A DNA stretch of 64,000 nt from Agriotes lineatus (GCA_940337035.1 OW679200.1:23105090-23169089), one strand, 5' to 3'. Positions 25,106 through 37,266 are shown, numbered from the stretch's first letter. Made by a program: numbers and translations. The notes: generated from the sequence alone by a model not told the origin.

Positions 25106-25213
25106 CAGCATTAATGTATTACATACGGTTATGTGCCAAGATGTGTAACATCTATTTTTTGTACTATCTTCTTCTGTAATACAGCATATGAATATGCTCT
25201 ATCCTTTTCGCAT
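25106..25213. repeat. Dispersed direct repeat, copy 1 (copy 2 at 27461-27560)
   Basis: The blocks ttatgtgccaagatgtgtaa, ttctgtaatacag and ctatcctttt recur in the same order and orientation at 27461-27560. The two copies flank the hAT-type and pogo-like elements. Confidence 0.7.
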
Positions 25214-25513
25214 TTTAAGTGTTTTACATGAAGTTGCTATATTGGAAAAAAGTACATTCGTCTAGTTCCCAGAAAAAACATTTAAATTGCGAAGAACTCT
25301 TGCAAATTGTAGTCATGTTGCTAAAGTGTATCGTGTGTGAGCATCGCCTATATATAAGGTGTCTGGACGTCAGTATGACATATAACGTCTTGGCAATGTA
25401 AATTTTGGCACCTTAGCTTCAAGGTTAGCAGCGCAATTACGACAAAGATAAATACATATACATTCTTTTGCTTGAGAAAGAGATGGCAGCAAAAATGTAT
25501 GTCTTGATAATGT

Positions 25514-26425
25514 TAGGGATGTCCGATACACCGAAAAGTACCGGTACAATCATATCGTATTGTATCGTTTTAAAAGTATCGGTTCGGGGAAGTATCGTAC
25601 ACAAAAGTACCGGTACATGAAATATCAGTACACATTCGATCCAGGATATTTTCTAGGTTTATTTATATGACCCTTCGAGTCCTAGTACAGCACATAGAAC
25701 TGTAGAGGCAGTAACAATAAAAAATGAACAAAAAATAATTACAAAATCAGTATTAGAAATACATCTATTAAATAGTATATTAATTTTTATAAGTGATTAA
25801 AAACTTCAAAAGTAATACGAAAATAATTACTCAAACGCATTCATATTTTCCAACAAAGTTTAGTTTCATAAACGTTTATAAACACTACAATTGCATAAAG
25901 CAGCATGCTATAAATATTTAAGCTCAATAATTAAGTTTTTATTGGATATTTAATCATTATAATACAATTTGTTGGGATAAATGAGAGTTCCAGTCCGCCA
26001 GAATTAGTCATTCGCCTTAGAATTTATCAATTACGATTTTGCTGTACTAACCGAATACAGTGTAGTACGTATACATGTTAAACGGTAAAATTTAGGCTCC
26101 ACAAAATAATTTTGTTTTAATTTTTATTCTCCAGTTTGTAGAAGCTAAAAATTACTTATTGAAAGTTATCGATGTTTGACTATCTCGCCCTTACTTCCAT
26201 AGAATACTAAATATAAATATGAAACAACCTCATTCGGATTGTTTTAATATTCGTTAAAAATTAAAAAAACATCATGGACAAAATCCTTGGATCGGTCCTG
26301 ACAATACTGACCAAAAATAAATCCTATCGTATTGTATCGCTTATTGAAATACCGGTACAAAATATCGAGTATCGGAAGACAAAGTACCGGTACTTCAAAA
26401 TATCAGATCGTACCGCACATCCCTA
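25514..26425. mobile_element. Non-autonomous hAT-type element (ACCGGTAC-rich)
   Basis: Begins TAGGGATGTCCG and ends CACATCCCTA, flanked by near-identical 8-bp duplications, gataatgt (25506-25513) and ggtaatgt (26426-26433). Both subterminal regions are packed with accggtac and atcgtattgtatcg motifs, which could be transposase-binding sites. The 0.9 kb AT-rich interior encodes no protein. Confidence 0.8.
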
Positions 26426-26466
26426 GGTAATGTTGGCACATTAGGTAAACCGTGTGTTTGTATCTA

Positions 26467-27445
26467 CAGTGAAATCTCCCATAAGCGGACACGTACGGTG
26501 CCAAAGTTTTTGTCCGGTTATTAGAGGCGTCCGCTTAAGGGAAAATCCATTTTTATGTTTAAAAAAGTCGTATTATGCAAAGGTATACGCGCCAACAATT
26601 AATAAGAATAATAAAATAATTGAAACAACGTTATGTAATAGTAGTTACAAAATATAAAATACTCGTTTGACGTAGGGGTTTTTTCTGACTGCTTATTATA
26701 CTTTCCGCATGTATTTCTAAATATTTTGACAGTTTGAATACTTTAAAGTCGTTACTTTAGGTCTTGATTACATTCTCACAAATTTCTAAGTCGCCATCGT
26801 TTTCTAATTCTGCCAACTGCATATCAACGGCAGCTGATTCACCTGAAATTTCGGTTAGATCATCTTCCAGGATTATTTCTTTGTCAGTGTTTATAAATTC
26901 GTCAGGGTCGACGTCTTCGATTTCTGGGATATTCCTATACAGTTCAGCCATTACTGTAAGGGTAAATCGTCCTTTGGTTCGAATTGATTACAGTGGCGTA
27001 ACTTGATACCCGCAGGCTCCGCGGTCGCGGGACGGCCCTGGGCCTAGTTTTCTTGTTCTGTCCCATAAAAGCAAGCAGGAAAAAATTTTCATATTTTAAT
27101 TTTTATCATAATGGGCTGCCCAGGCAAAAGGCAAAGTAGGTTTGAATTGCAGGTTTGAGTTGACTTAATACCGCCCGTATTGCAAAAGATTTCGATAATT
27201 TAACAACATGATCATTAAATGTTTGATTTATGGATTGTTTTGACGCCATAACGTGGGCCTGCGTTTTGATGTGTCCGTACAAGAGAGATTCACAGTCTAA
27301 AAATTGTCGAAAAATGGTGTCCGTGTCCGTTTATTAGAGAAAATTTTATTAGTAAAGTTAATGCAAGCAAGTTGGTTCCCAACAAAATGTCCGTGTAAGA
27401 GAGGTGTCCGCTTATTAGAGGTGTCCGGTAAGGGAGATTTCACTG
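26467..27445. mobile_element. Pogo/Tigger-like element, 979 bp, TA target site
   Basis: The ends are CAGTGAAATCTCCC and its inverse GGGAGATTTCACTG, each flanked by TA. The continuation aagcggacac / gtgtccgcttat is typical of pogo/Tigger TIRs. A minus-strand frame (26757-26951) with an acidic composition (EIEDVDPDEF, EIILEDDLTE) may be the remnant of a transposase C-terminus, but it carries no catalytic motif. The TIR motif repeats internally near 27300 and 27400. Confidence 0.75.
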
Positions 27446-27460
27446 TATATCCTTCAAAAT

Positions 27461-27560
27461 CACTGTATATTACATACAATTATGTGCCAAGATATACAAC
27501 ATCCCTTTTTCGTGCTATATCTTCTGTAATACAGTATACAAATATATTCTATCCTTATTG
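27461..27560. repeat. Dispersed direct repeat, copy 2
   Basis: Matches 25106-25213 (ttatgtgccaagatatacaa, ttctgtaatacag, ctatcctt). It begins immediately right of the pogo-like element. Confidence 0.7.
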
Positions 27561-27683
27561 CAATTGCAAGCACAGCATCCTAGATATAGAACACAACAAG
27601 CTTCTTTTTGTTTTAAAAAAACTTTTTAGATAATTGCACCTTGTTATGACTGACACATGAAAAGTCAGACTCAAATAGTTATT

Positions 27684-29213
27684 CATTTATTTATTTATTT
27701 ATTTATTTATATATTGAAGGCAGACAGCTATCAGCTGTTTATACCTCTGTATAAGGGTTTGGTTGTACATGTCTTAAATGCCTAAACTAAACGTAATAGA
27801 TGTTTCTAATATCATTGCATAAAAAAAAACAAGTATTATATATATTTACATAACATAGCTAATGATTGTGTCGCAGAAAATTGTCCAATTTGTTTTTAAA
27901 TGAGTTCAGGGTCTCGGCACTCACAATTTCTTGCGGAAGTCGATTCCATGAATCCACCACACGATTCGTCAGGAAATATTTACGCGTGTTAAGAGAGAAA
28001 CGCTCCTTGCATAACTTAGCACTATGTCCAAGTAATTGAGGGTTCTCACTAAATGTAAACATACCACTTAAACCACTGCAATTGTACTGACCAGTTAGAA
28101 TTTTGTATGTTTCAATTAGGTCACCACGTTCACGTCTACACTTCAGGGGCGTAGGTTGAGCCTATTAAGCCTTTCTTCATAAGGTAAATGGTGGAGGCCG
28201 ACTGGGAGTTTTGTTGCTCTTCGCTGTACATTTTCCAGTAGGGTAATATCCTTTTCAAAATAGGGAGACCATATCGCAAAGCCAAATTCGAGGACGGGCA
28301 GAACATAGGTTTTGTAAATTTTTTTGAACAATTCTGGAGTTAGTACTGAAAATGCTCTGCGTATCAAATATAGTAGTGAGTTCGCTTTTTTAACAATGTT
28401 GGTTATGTGGGATTCCCACTTCAGATTATATGTTATTTCAATGCCTAAGTCCTTTTGCGATGTGACGTCTTTAACTGCTTCATTTCCCAACCTATAGGGA
28501 AGATGCGGGTTGTTTTTCCCCATGTGAAGCACTGTACATTTTTCTTTGTTTAGCGTTAGTAGCCATTCTTCAGTCCACTTAAGGATTCTCTGCAAGTCTT
28601 CTTGAATGATGTCACTTTCGATTAATGGGTTGGCAAAGAATTTCATATCATCTGCGAATACACTCACTGTGGACACAATCAAGTGTCTGAGGTCTGCAGC
28701 ATAGACAACAAAAAGTAGGGGGCCAAGAACCGAGCTCTGTGGCACTCCACTCATGACGTTGTAAGTGTCTGATAAGGTTTCTCCTATTTTTACTTGGTAG
28801 GTTCTGTTGGTCAGAAATGACTTTATCCATGCCAGTAGAGGGCCTCGAATGCCAAGATGCTCTAGCTTCAAAAGAAGTCGGTCATGGGGAACACGATCAA
28901 AAGCTTTTTCAAAGTCAAGATATACTATATCAATGGGTTCACCCTGGTCAATACGTCTAGCCCACATATTTAGACAACTTAGCAAATTCGTTGTGATTGA
29001 TCTACCTGGTATAAAACCATGTTGTTCGTCTGGAATTACATTACTTGCAAGCAAGAAAGGGACCATGCTGTTCACGATAATTCTCTCCATACATTTACAG
29101 ATAACAGAAGTAAGACTGATAGGACGATAGTTGATGGGATCTAACCGAGTTCCTTTTTTGTAGATAGGAGTAACAATTGCATGTTTCCAGGTTTTTGGGA
29201 GCTCTCCGCTTTA
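27684..29213 (-). mobile_element. 5'-truncated CR1-like LINE with (AAAT)n tail
   Basis: The reverse-transcriptase frame on the minus strand starts abruptly at about 29213. The 3' side ends in about nine TAAA/AAAT units (27684-27712). A microsatellite tail and 5' truncation are normal for CR1/L2-group LINEs copied by target-primed reverse transcription. No clear target duplication was found. Confidence 0.8.
27859..29211 (-). pseudogene. Reverse transcriptase of a CR1-like LINE, one frameshift
   Basis: The frame enters from 29211 (TWKHAIVTPIYKKG, NYRPISLTS) and continues through the ATG at 29090 to 28143. Polymerase motifs seen are YLDFEKAFDRVPH with the first Asp, GVPQSSVLGPLLF and FADD, the double Asp of the active site. 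The usual Gly in GVPQGS is Ser here. At about 28144 the frame ends, and the thumb/C-terminal part continues one frame over, from RRERGDLIETYKIL to SFKNKLDNFLRHNH (stop near 27859), so a single indel broke the gene. The endonuclease domain is missing by 5' truncation. A recent but non-functional insertion is inferred. Confidence 0.88.
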
Positions 29214-29227
29214 TTTAACAAACAAAT

Positions 29228-29322
29228 ATGTTAATTACAGCGATTAATAATTGAGACATTTTAACGTGCTCACGCATTAATTGTAGAAATTATTAATCGC
29301 CGATTAACATACGAGTTAATTA
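29228..29322. repeat. Short AT-rich inverted repeat
   Basis: tatgttaattacagcgatta and its inverse taatcgccgattaacatac pair across a short loop. It lies just beyond the LINE truncation point. Confidence 0.5.
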
Positions 29323-29399
29323 CAATATTTTTCCGTTGATGGTATATTATTAATTTGAAGAAAATATAATTTTATTCCATGAAAAAAATTTGACACTTA

Positions 29400-29545
29400 A
29401 AGTTTTGACATTAATGATACTGGGTAACCATAAATGGTTGTGATTTTTTTCCTCAGGTTGGCACTGTTTATGTTGGTGGCACTGTAAGTCTATGTCAAAT
29501 TTAGGTTAGCAGGTTAGGTTTTGCGTCAGTTTTGACACAAACTGT
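29400..29545. repeat. Dispersed ggttaggtttt repeat, copy 1 of 3
   Basis: Contains tgttggtggcactgtaagtc, gcaggttaggttttgcgtca and gttttgacacaaac. Related copies are at 39715-39850 and 51072-51232, with arms rearranged. Non-coding. Confidence 0.7.
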
Positions 29546-30365
29546 GTAACAGTGGCCAAACCACACGAGCATATCGATGCCATTTTGCTGTGTAAGTTTT
29601 GTAGCTACTGATGATGACAGCTTGGCTGTCGAAATACGTATTTAGCAGTTGTTAAATATTTGTGTAGTAAGGGGTTTTAACGATTTGTGATACGTTTGAA
29701 CCCCTCGTGCAGCAAAAAAGATCTGAAGACAGTAGACACATGTGATTTTCCAGATGAATATTGAACGAATATAACTATTTGTCAAAAAAATAACTTGACC
29801 TCTGTTGATCTGTCACATTGGCAAAATGACAACAATGTTCAAATTGATGAAGTTACCTGGTGAAATTTCTGATGAAAAAAGTACTTCAGGAAGTAGCATT
29901 GGAAACAATTGCCTTGAAAGTTCAACAGGAGAAGTTTTTGATGATGCGCTATCGTTAAAAGATTATATTGATACAAATTGAATTTGAATAACTCAGTAAA
30001 AATAGTGAAAACATCTTATTAAATAACTAGAAAAAATTAAGCCCGATAAAAATATCAGAGTCAAACAAGGATCATCTATCCGGATCAGTTTCTAAAGAAG
30101 TACAGATTTCTCTGGAACAATACTATGTTATTTATTATGACGACGGTTGGTATATTGCCACAATTTTCGAAAAAATCTATTTACGAATATTCAATAATTT
30201 TGATAACATTGATAAAATATTTGGTACATTTTGTCATATTTTTAAGTATAAAATCATGTTTATGTACTTACTGTTCTTGCTTGCTTTGTTCATTCCATCA
30301 ATTTTGTCCTCGATTTTGACCGATAATATATTTTTCTCAGTTACTTAGAACAAATAGCCATTTTC
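29546..30365. other. Unassigned sequence
   Basis: Contains tgatgatgacagcttggctg followed by gtcgaaatacgta (about 29610), a motif type that recurs in insect dispersed repeats. A 51-codon ATG frame at 29826-29981 has no recognisable feature. No gene call. Confidence 0.3.
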
Positions 30366-30490
30366 ATAACAAGCGTCGAAAGTGCCAAATATCGTGCGAG
30401 TGTTGATTAGGCAAACGAGGGCGTAACGTAGCAAAGCCCGAGTGGGTCTCAAACACGAGCACAGATATTTGCACTTTCAAGCGAGTTATG
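30366..30490. repeat. Snap-back repeat next to the RTE-like LINE
   Basis: cataacaagcgtcgaaagtg and its inverse cactttcaagcgagttatg enclose an apex, aacgagggcgtaacgtagca, then aagcccgagtg. The LINE coding sequence starts within a few bases to the right. Confidence 0.75.
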
Positions 30491-30500
30491 AACACTATTT

Positions 30501-31703
30501 TTTAGACGACCACACAAAGTAAGGCAATGTGGTTTTAGAGCCAATAGAACAGTCACAGATCAAATTTTTGTTTTAAAACAAATCCAACTGAACCACTTTG
30601 AATATGGAATAAAGCTACATACGTTATTTGTGGATTTCAAGCAGGCCTATGATACCATAATAAGGGAAAAATTGTACGATGCAATGAAAGAATTAAAGAT
30701 ACCAGACAAATTAATAAAGATGACACAGATAACCCTGCAGAGCACAGAAAACCTAATAAAGTACAAAAACATCAAATCAAGTGCATTCAAAGTAAGCAGA
30801 GGATTACGGCAAGGAGACCCGCTACCATCAATGCTATTTAATGTGGCTCTCGAAAAAATTATCAGGGACAGCGGAATAAAAGGGAATGGAAACATTTATA
30901 GCGGAAACCACCAGTGCATAGCATACGCAGACGATTTGGCGATAATTTGTAAAAGTAAGAAAGATTTACAAAGAGTTATAAGGAAATTGGCATACAATGC
31001 GAAACAAATGGGACTGATAATTAATGAAAAGAAGACCAAATATATGAAAATGGGAACAAAAAATCAAGAAGCTGCAGAGAATAATAACCTCATAGTAAAG
31101 CTAGGCTCACAGCAAGAAATGAACTTTGAGAAAGTGCAAACTTTTGTATACCTAGGAGTGCAAATTACATACAACTGCGACAATAAAATGGAAACCAAGG
31201 CAAGAATGGCAAGAGGAAATAAGTGTGCCGGTTCCTTGTCATCACTAATTAGCTCAAAAAACATAGCAAGAAAAACTAAGCTAAGAATATACAAAACAGT
31301 GATACGACCAGCTGTAACATATGCATGTGAAACATGGACGCTTAATAAAAAAGAAGTGGAAGATCTAGAACGTTGGGAGAGAAAAATGCTACGAAGGATT
31401 TATGGAGGGATAAAGACCGAAACTGGAGAATGGAGAAGAAGAACGAATGAAGAAATAAGTGATGCATACAATGAGCCGAATATAACCCAAATAATAAGGG
31501 CACACAGAATATGCTGGTTAGGTCATGTACAACGACTCCCAAAGGAGAGAACTACTAAATTCATGCTAAGGGCAGGACTGATAGGTACACGGAAGGCTAA
31601 GAAAAAGATGGTTGGACGCGGTAGAAGAAGACGTGAGACAGTTAGGAATTACAAACTGGACCAAAGATGCGTGAGACAGAAAGAAATGGAGGGATATAAC
31701 TAA
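30501..31703 (+). pseudogene. Reverse transcriptase fragment, RTE-like endonuclease-RT, uninterrupted
   Basis: The frame is open from 30501 (RPHKVRQCGFRANRTVTDQIF) to the stop at 31703, about 400 codons. Palm motifs are VDFKQAYDTI with the first catalytic Asp, SRGLRQGDPLPSMLFN and AYADDLAII. The C-terminal part (YACETWTLNKKEVEDLERWE, RRIYGG) is typical of insect endonuclease-reverse-transcriptase LINE proteins. The N-terminal endonuclease is lost and no ATG suits the start, so it is a truncated copy despite the intact remainder. The lack of stops points to recent insertion. Confidence 0.85.
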
Positions 31704-31752
31704 ACAAGCTCTGGGCCTATATGGCCAGTAATGCTATTATATATATATATAC
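30501..31752 (+). mobile_element. 5'-truncated RTE-like LINE with (TA)n tail
   Basis: A long reverse-transcriptase frame is followed by a short 3' sequence (ggcctatatggccagtaatg) and a TA-dinucleotide tail at 31736-31752. Everything 5' of the mid-RT domain is missing. Confidence 0.8.
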
Positions 31753-31991
31753 ACAAAGTAAATTCTATTTTTAAGAATTGTTTTCATTTCCTTTACAAAA
31801 TTAATTGTTATATTATTATTGGTACAATTATAGAAAATTAGAGCTTGTTGAGAAGCATAGCAACGAATAAAGCAAAAGCGTTTGAATTATTAGACTACCT
31901 TTGTGCCGTTACGATATGACTAGTACGATATAATATCGTGCTAGTGTATGAAATTGTCAACTTTCTGTAGTAGGCTGTTGTCGCGATAATG
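31753..31991. other. Unassigned AT-rich spacer
   Basis: A small palindrome, actagtacgatataatatcgtgctagt, lies at 31919-31945. Nothing else is seen. Confidence 0.4.
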
Positions 31992-32455
31992 TTAAAGTCT
32001 ACACATTACCCTTTTTCTGTGACGTCGGAAATAACAAAACACAGCGTTTAAAACGTATGTCTTATATTACATTGAAATTCAAAAAGATCATTTAGATCAC
32101 ATTTAGTAGACTTTAGAAAGAATTTGACATATACCTAACCTTTAATGCTAGGGTGTTCTAAATAGCACATTATTCAAACCGAAACATTCTTGACTTATGT
32201 AATCTGACGTTTCTCCTCTTCGAAGAAGTCCCTAACGCTTAAAATAAGATTTTAGGCTTGCTCGCTTGCTTGGTTATTGCACGTTATTTTACTGTCATTT
32301 TGGACAAATGTCATATTCACAGTACTATAAAACAAGCCATACTTAAAGCGGATCTGACCAAAAACTGCAGATTTTTTGTTTCGTCCAGTTCCTTATAGTT
32401 AAATAAAGAGAGAAAATAGTTACGTCACAGCAAAAGGGTAATGTGTAGACCTTAC
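31992..32455. mobile_element. MITE with about 30-bp TIRs
   Basis: The left end agtctacacattaccctttt and the right end aaaagggtaatgtgtagacc are inverted copies, continuing with ctgtgacgt. The immediate flanks (tta) are compatible with a 2-3 bp target duplication. The 464-bp interior is non-coding. Superfamily unresolved. Confidence 0.65.
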
Positions 32456-33057
32456 TTTCATACGTGGTTGTATAAAAATGTTGTTTCCTTAATATGTTCT
32501 AATTAAGTATGCTGTACAATCACGGCCATCCAAAAGTGAACGATACCTTCCGAAATGTTCCGTATTTTCTGTTAGAAGTTACTATTTTAATAATAAAAAG
32601 TTCTAATAAATAATTTTTAATAAAAATGAGGCTGAAAAGTAATTAATATGTATATTATTAAAGTGAAAGTAATCGGGTGTGATAGCGAGCATACGCAAGC
32701 TCTGACCTTCCGCCTTGCAGGCCAAGCTCCTTCATGGGGTGTTAGTGCCTCACCATTATTATTATATAATAGTATATTATGATAATAGTGTATAAGTACG
32801 CCTTTAAAGCACATGCGACGAGTATGTTAAATGCATCTTATTGTTATAAACAAGATATGTACTTAATATTACTTAATTACTTAATATTAATTATTACAAA
32901 ATAATTGTTATAATGTACGTAAAATATGTGTGTGCTAAACACTGTTACAGTGGATAAATTAATTTTATTCGAAATTAGGATTTTGTTTATAATTTTAGGT
33001 GTGGTAATGTTACTGAAACCACTATGACTTGCAGGTATTTTTATTTGCCCTAGATAA
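32456..33057. other. Unassigned, with a half-copy of the 52.4 kb hairpin repeat
   Basis: At 32750-32830 the string gtgtataagtacgcctttaa, with gcacatgcgacgagt, is the reverse complement of sequence at 52400-52470. Only one arm of the hairpin element is present here. Confidence 0.5.
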
Positions 33058-34708
33058 AATGTGTACTGCCCTCGGCATTGTCCTTACCACACTAACTTCC
33101 TCCCAAGCTTATGATTTATTGAATAGTATTCCTTCAGGAGGGGAATCGGAAAAAATTCATCAAATGGCTGTGATTGAAGATGGAATTATTAGTGACGATA
33201 AATCCTAGCAAGGTTCTTCAGGTAGCCATAGCGATGATTAAGTTTAGTGACGAAGACAATATGTCATTAGCCCAATTAGTAAACAACGTGTGGGGGAGAT
33301 ACGACTTTGTGACAAATGTTAAACAATTTTTTTTAGATGTTGGGCCTCAAAATACACAAAATATAGAATCGCTGGTTGTTGTTCTTTCCTGTCTCTGACG
33401 ATATCGTGTTTCAAACAAATTTGTATGCAACACAGGGAGGTAAAAACTTTCACCGTCCAAACTCGAAGAAAATGAAAGTATTTCTAGCAATAAATATGCT
33501 ACTGGGCATAAAAAGCATACCGAGTTACCATGACTGTTGGCCTTCGCACCGTGCATTGAGAGATTTACCTTCTTACCTTCTTATTATCGCATTTGCATCT
33601 TAGTAATAACAACTTAATGCCGAAGAAGAGTCAGAATGGATATGACAAATTGCATAAAATTGCGAATGAATAATAAAAAATTCTCTATGCCTACAATGGA
33701 ACAAGCAGTGGATGAGAGCATGGTAAAATATAAATGTAGAATAAGTTTCAAGAATACATGCCCTTAAAACCCATCAAGAGAGGTATTAAAATTTGGGTAG
33801 GGCCGATAAGGAGGGATACTTATGTGATTTTATAATATACACTGGAAAAGATGGAGATCAGGTTGAGTAAAATTTGGGTGAAAAAGTGGTACGAAATCTT
33901 ACTGAAGAAATCAAGGGATAAATTATCACATATATTGCGATAACTATTTTACCTCTGTAAATTCGTTGGAGTCACTAAAAAAAGATAAAATCTATAGTTG
34001 TGGAGCAATAGGGGCCAACAAAAAAAGTGTTGGCAGTATCGAAGAATGATAAGGTTATAAGAAAGGGTGAGTGAGACTGGGCAGTGAAGAATAGCTTAGC
34101 CTGCATAAAATGGAGAGACAAACGTGTTGTTACACTATCAACTATTCACCAACCGTCTCGGACTGTTCCAATTTCTAGGAGAAATAAGGGTGTGACCATT
34201 ACAGAAATAAAATGTCCAGTTATTGTAAAGGGATATAGGGAAAGCATGGGCTACGTCGATAAACTAGATATGTTGAAGTCGTATTATGCCATAGAACAAA
34301 ACATCCGCAAATGGTGGTATAGGCTGTTTCCATTTTTGGATGCTACGATTTTAATGCTTTTATTATTTTCAAAAAATAAACAAAGCAGAACATGAAACTT
34401 TTGAAATTGGGAGTTATTACAGGACTCATTGGCTGTCATACCTTCAGGTGCACCCATAACAAAATCCAAAATGGTAAATAGGTTCAAACCCTACATTGCA
34501 CCAGAAAAGCACACAGATCAGTCGAAACACTTACCAATTACCAGTACACCAAAACGTTGTGCTAAATGTAGTACCAGTAAGACACAACATTGAACAAAAT
34601 GGTATTGTTCTATTTGTAATGTGGGATTATACCTGACACCAACAAAAATTGCTTCTATGATTTCCATCAAAAATAGATATGAATGCTATTCGACTTATGC
34701 TGCATAGT
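33058..34708 (+). pseudogene. piggyBac-like transposase, multiply frameshifted
   Basis: Family blocks appear in order but in changing frames: LTSSQAYDLLNSIPSGGESE (33090); DDIVFQTNLYATQGGKNFH (33397); EQAVDESMVKYK (33700); YCDNYFTSVNSLE (33933); NSLACIKWRDKRVV; MGYVDKLDMLKSYY (34246); and a C-terminal cysteine-rich tail, RCAKCSTS...WYCSICNVGL (34560-34630). The three catalytic aspartates expected for piggyBac DDD transposases are still encoded (33711, 33939, 34258), but many stops and frameshifts separate them. TTAA-flanked termini were not located. A dead copy of a domesticable family, with no sign of retained function. Confidence 0.88.
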
Positions 34709-34849
34709 GGTTTCTAGAAGTTACCACTAAATTTTTTATAATAAATAGGTAATTAAATGTTCAGTTCTGTTTATTTTCATAAATATTGTGTGTGCTTACT
34801 ATGAAATAGTTATTTTATAATTGATTTAATTAAAGTTTCTTAATTGGTG

Positions 34850-35188
34850 GCTGAAAGAGTTAAAATTATTGATAAACAATTAGAAAATTATTTAAAGAAG
34901 TACAATAAACATGACTTATTTCGCATAAATTTATCTCGTTTGAACAACTAACTTGAAGGATAAGATAAAAAAAAGTAAAAGAAAATTATTAAATATGCAT
35001 GTACCTCATACATTTACATAAGGAAAGCTCTGCACTGTTTCTTTGTTTAACAATTTTCTAATTATTTCTTTGTCAACAAATACTATTAAAAATAACAGCA
35101 ATACACAACAAATTACATGACAAATAAAAATACATAAAAAAAGATTAAAACACTCGACTATTACATGCATAGTTGCAAGCAATATTAA
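34850..35188. repeat. Duplicated 3' flank of Arf-like copy 2
   Basis: agctctgcactgtttctttg and cacaacaaattacatgacaa, ending atagttgcaagcaa, match 21950-22190 downstream of Arf-like copy 1. The match breaks exactly where the 35189 foldback begins and resumes weakly after 37136, so the foldback is inserted in the presumed 3' UTR. Confidence 0.65.
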
Positions 35189-37136
35189 TAGGCCAGTCAA
35201 ATTGTCGAAAATACATCGTTTTTTTGACAAAAATACTACCTGAAAAGTGAGCGTGTAGTTTTATAGAACAAATCACGTAGAATTGAATGAACTAAAAAGT
35301 AACAGCTGAATCAGTGGAGAAGTGATTCAAAATTGCGGTCAAAGTAATGAAAAAACGGTTTTTTGCATATAAAAAAAGCAAAAAACAGATTAATTTTTTC
35401 CAAAAAAAACAGGCTTATGTAGTTTAAAAAAACAAATAAATTAACCTGTGGACGGTGAAAATCGATTCATTAGAAAAAAAGTTATCGCTAAAAAACCGCT
35501 AAAAATGACCGATTCTTCTATTGTTCTAAACTGTAAAAAAAATATATATATAACGTTGAAATTTTCAAAACGCGTAGTACTCGATGAGCAGAAAACGAGA
35601 GTTTAAAATTTGCAAAAATGTTGATTACTTTTTGCATAAATATTTTTTTTCGAAAAAAATACGTTTTCGCAGAAATTGATTTACTCAGCTTGCAGAAGTC
35701 GTACAGCAATTAGCATAGGCTTATTTTGTTCCTTAAGAGTTATACTACCACACATAATATAAGCAGAATTTTTTTTGCACTTCCAAATATGTGCAAATTT
35801 AATTTGAAAAGTGATCTTTTTTTTATGCGCACGAAATGTTGAATATTTTTGTCAATTTTAATTGTACCCAAATTACATAAGCACCATTCGATAGCTGCCA
35901 ATTTTCTCCGAAATTGAAAATGATTACAGTACGACCCATACAAGCCGAAGAATTTTTCTTTTTTAAATTGCTGCACATTCAGTTATTAATATTAGCGGCT
36001 GAAATTTGCACACACTTTAGCTGAAGACTTCTAGTGTAATATAAGAATTATTTCGCAATTATCGACCGCGTATTATGTATTGCGAAGCGGTTTACATTTT
36101 AGGCGTCGCAAAATGCATATTACGTTCAGAGCGAGTCAACGCCGAAGTAGAGCGGCCTACTTTGAGTTTCTCCCTACAACGCTCAACGCTACGCGCCACG
36201 GCACCGCTCTGAACGAACATGCATTTTGCGACGCCTAATGTAAACCGCTTCGCAATAAATAATACACGGTCAATAATTGCGAAATAATTTTTATATTACA
36301 CTAGAAGTCTTCAGCTAAAGTGTGTGCAAATTTCAGCCGCTAATATTAATAACTGAATGTGCAGCAATTTAAAAAAGAAAAATTCTTCGGCTTGTATGGG
36401 TCGTACTGTAATCATTTTCAATTTCGGAGAAAATTGGCAGCTATCGAATAGTGTTTATGTAATTTGGGTACAATTAAAATTGACAAAAATATTCAACATT
36501 TCGTGAGCATAAAAAAAGATCACTTTTCAAATTAAATTTGCACATATTTGGAAATGCAAAAAAAATTCTGCTCATATTGTATGTGGTGGTATAACTCTTA
36601 AGGAACTAAATAAGCCTATGCTGATTGCTATACGACTTCTGCAAGCTGAGTAAATCGATTTCTGCAAAAACGTATTTTTTTGGAAAAAAATTATTTATGC
36701 AAAAAGTAATCAACATTTTTGCAAATTTTAAAATTTCGCGTTTTCTGCTCATCGAGTTCTATGCGTTCTGAAAATTTCAACGTTATATATATATTTTTTT
36801 AAAAGTTAAGAACAATAGAAAACACGGTCATTTTTAGCGGTTTTTTAGCGATAACTTTTTTTCTAATGAATCGATTTTGAACGTCGACAGCTTAATTTAT
36901 TTGTTTTTTTTAACTACATAAGCCTATTTTTTTTGGAAAAAATTCATTGCTTCTTTGCTCTTTTATATGCAAAAAACCGTTTTTTCATTACTTTAACCGC
37001 AATTTTGAATCACTTCTCCACTGATTCAGCTGTTACTTTTTAGTTCATTCAATTGTACGTGATTTGTTCTATAAAACTACATTGTCACTTTTCAGGTAGT
37101 ATTTTTGTCAAGTAAATATCTAATTTGACTGGCCTA
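35189..37136. mobile_element. Giant foldback element, 1.95 kb
   Basis: The outer ends are ataggccagtcaaat and its inverse atttgactggcctat. The two arms of about 0.95 kb mirror each other around about 36163 with scattered differences. The central 36050-36260 is GC-richer (gcggtttacattttaggcgt, gtcgcaaaatgca and inverse) and resembles the smaller snap-back repeats. No transposase frame. Opposing open frames at 35518-35976 are symmetry effects. Target duplication unclear. Confidence 0.85.
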
Positions 37137-37266
37137 TAAACCAAATGCAGTACTAGTTAAATTATGAAGAGACTGAGATTGCCTGTTCATAGTATTGAAC
37201 ATCTTAAGATACATGATAATCTGCACATTGCCTCTGCACAACAAATAATTCATCACTTAAGATGAC

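Noticed and set aside
29826..29981. 51-codon frame starting MTTMFKLMKLPGE
   Set aside because: Too short, no homologous motif, no support from a promoter or splice context; could be an exon but this cannot be shown.
35518..35976. Open frames in the arms of the large foldback
   Set aside because: They lie in the inverted-repeat arms of a non-coding element and have no motif.
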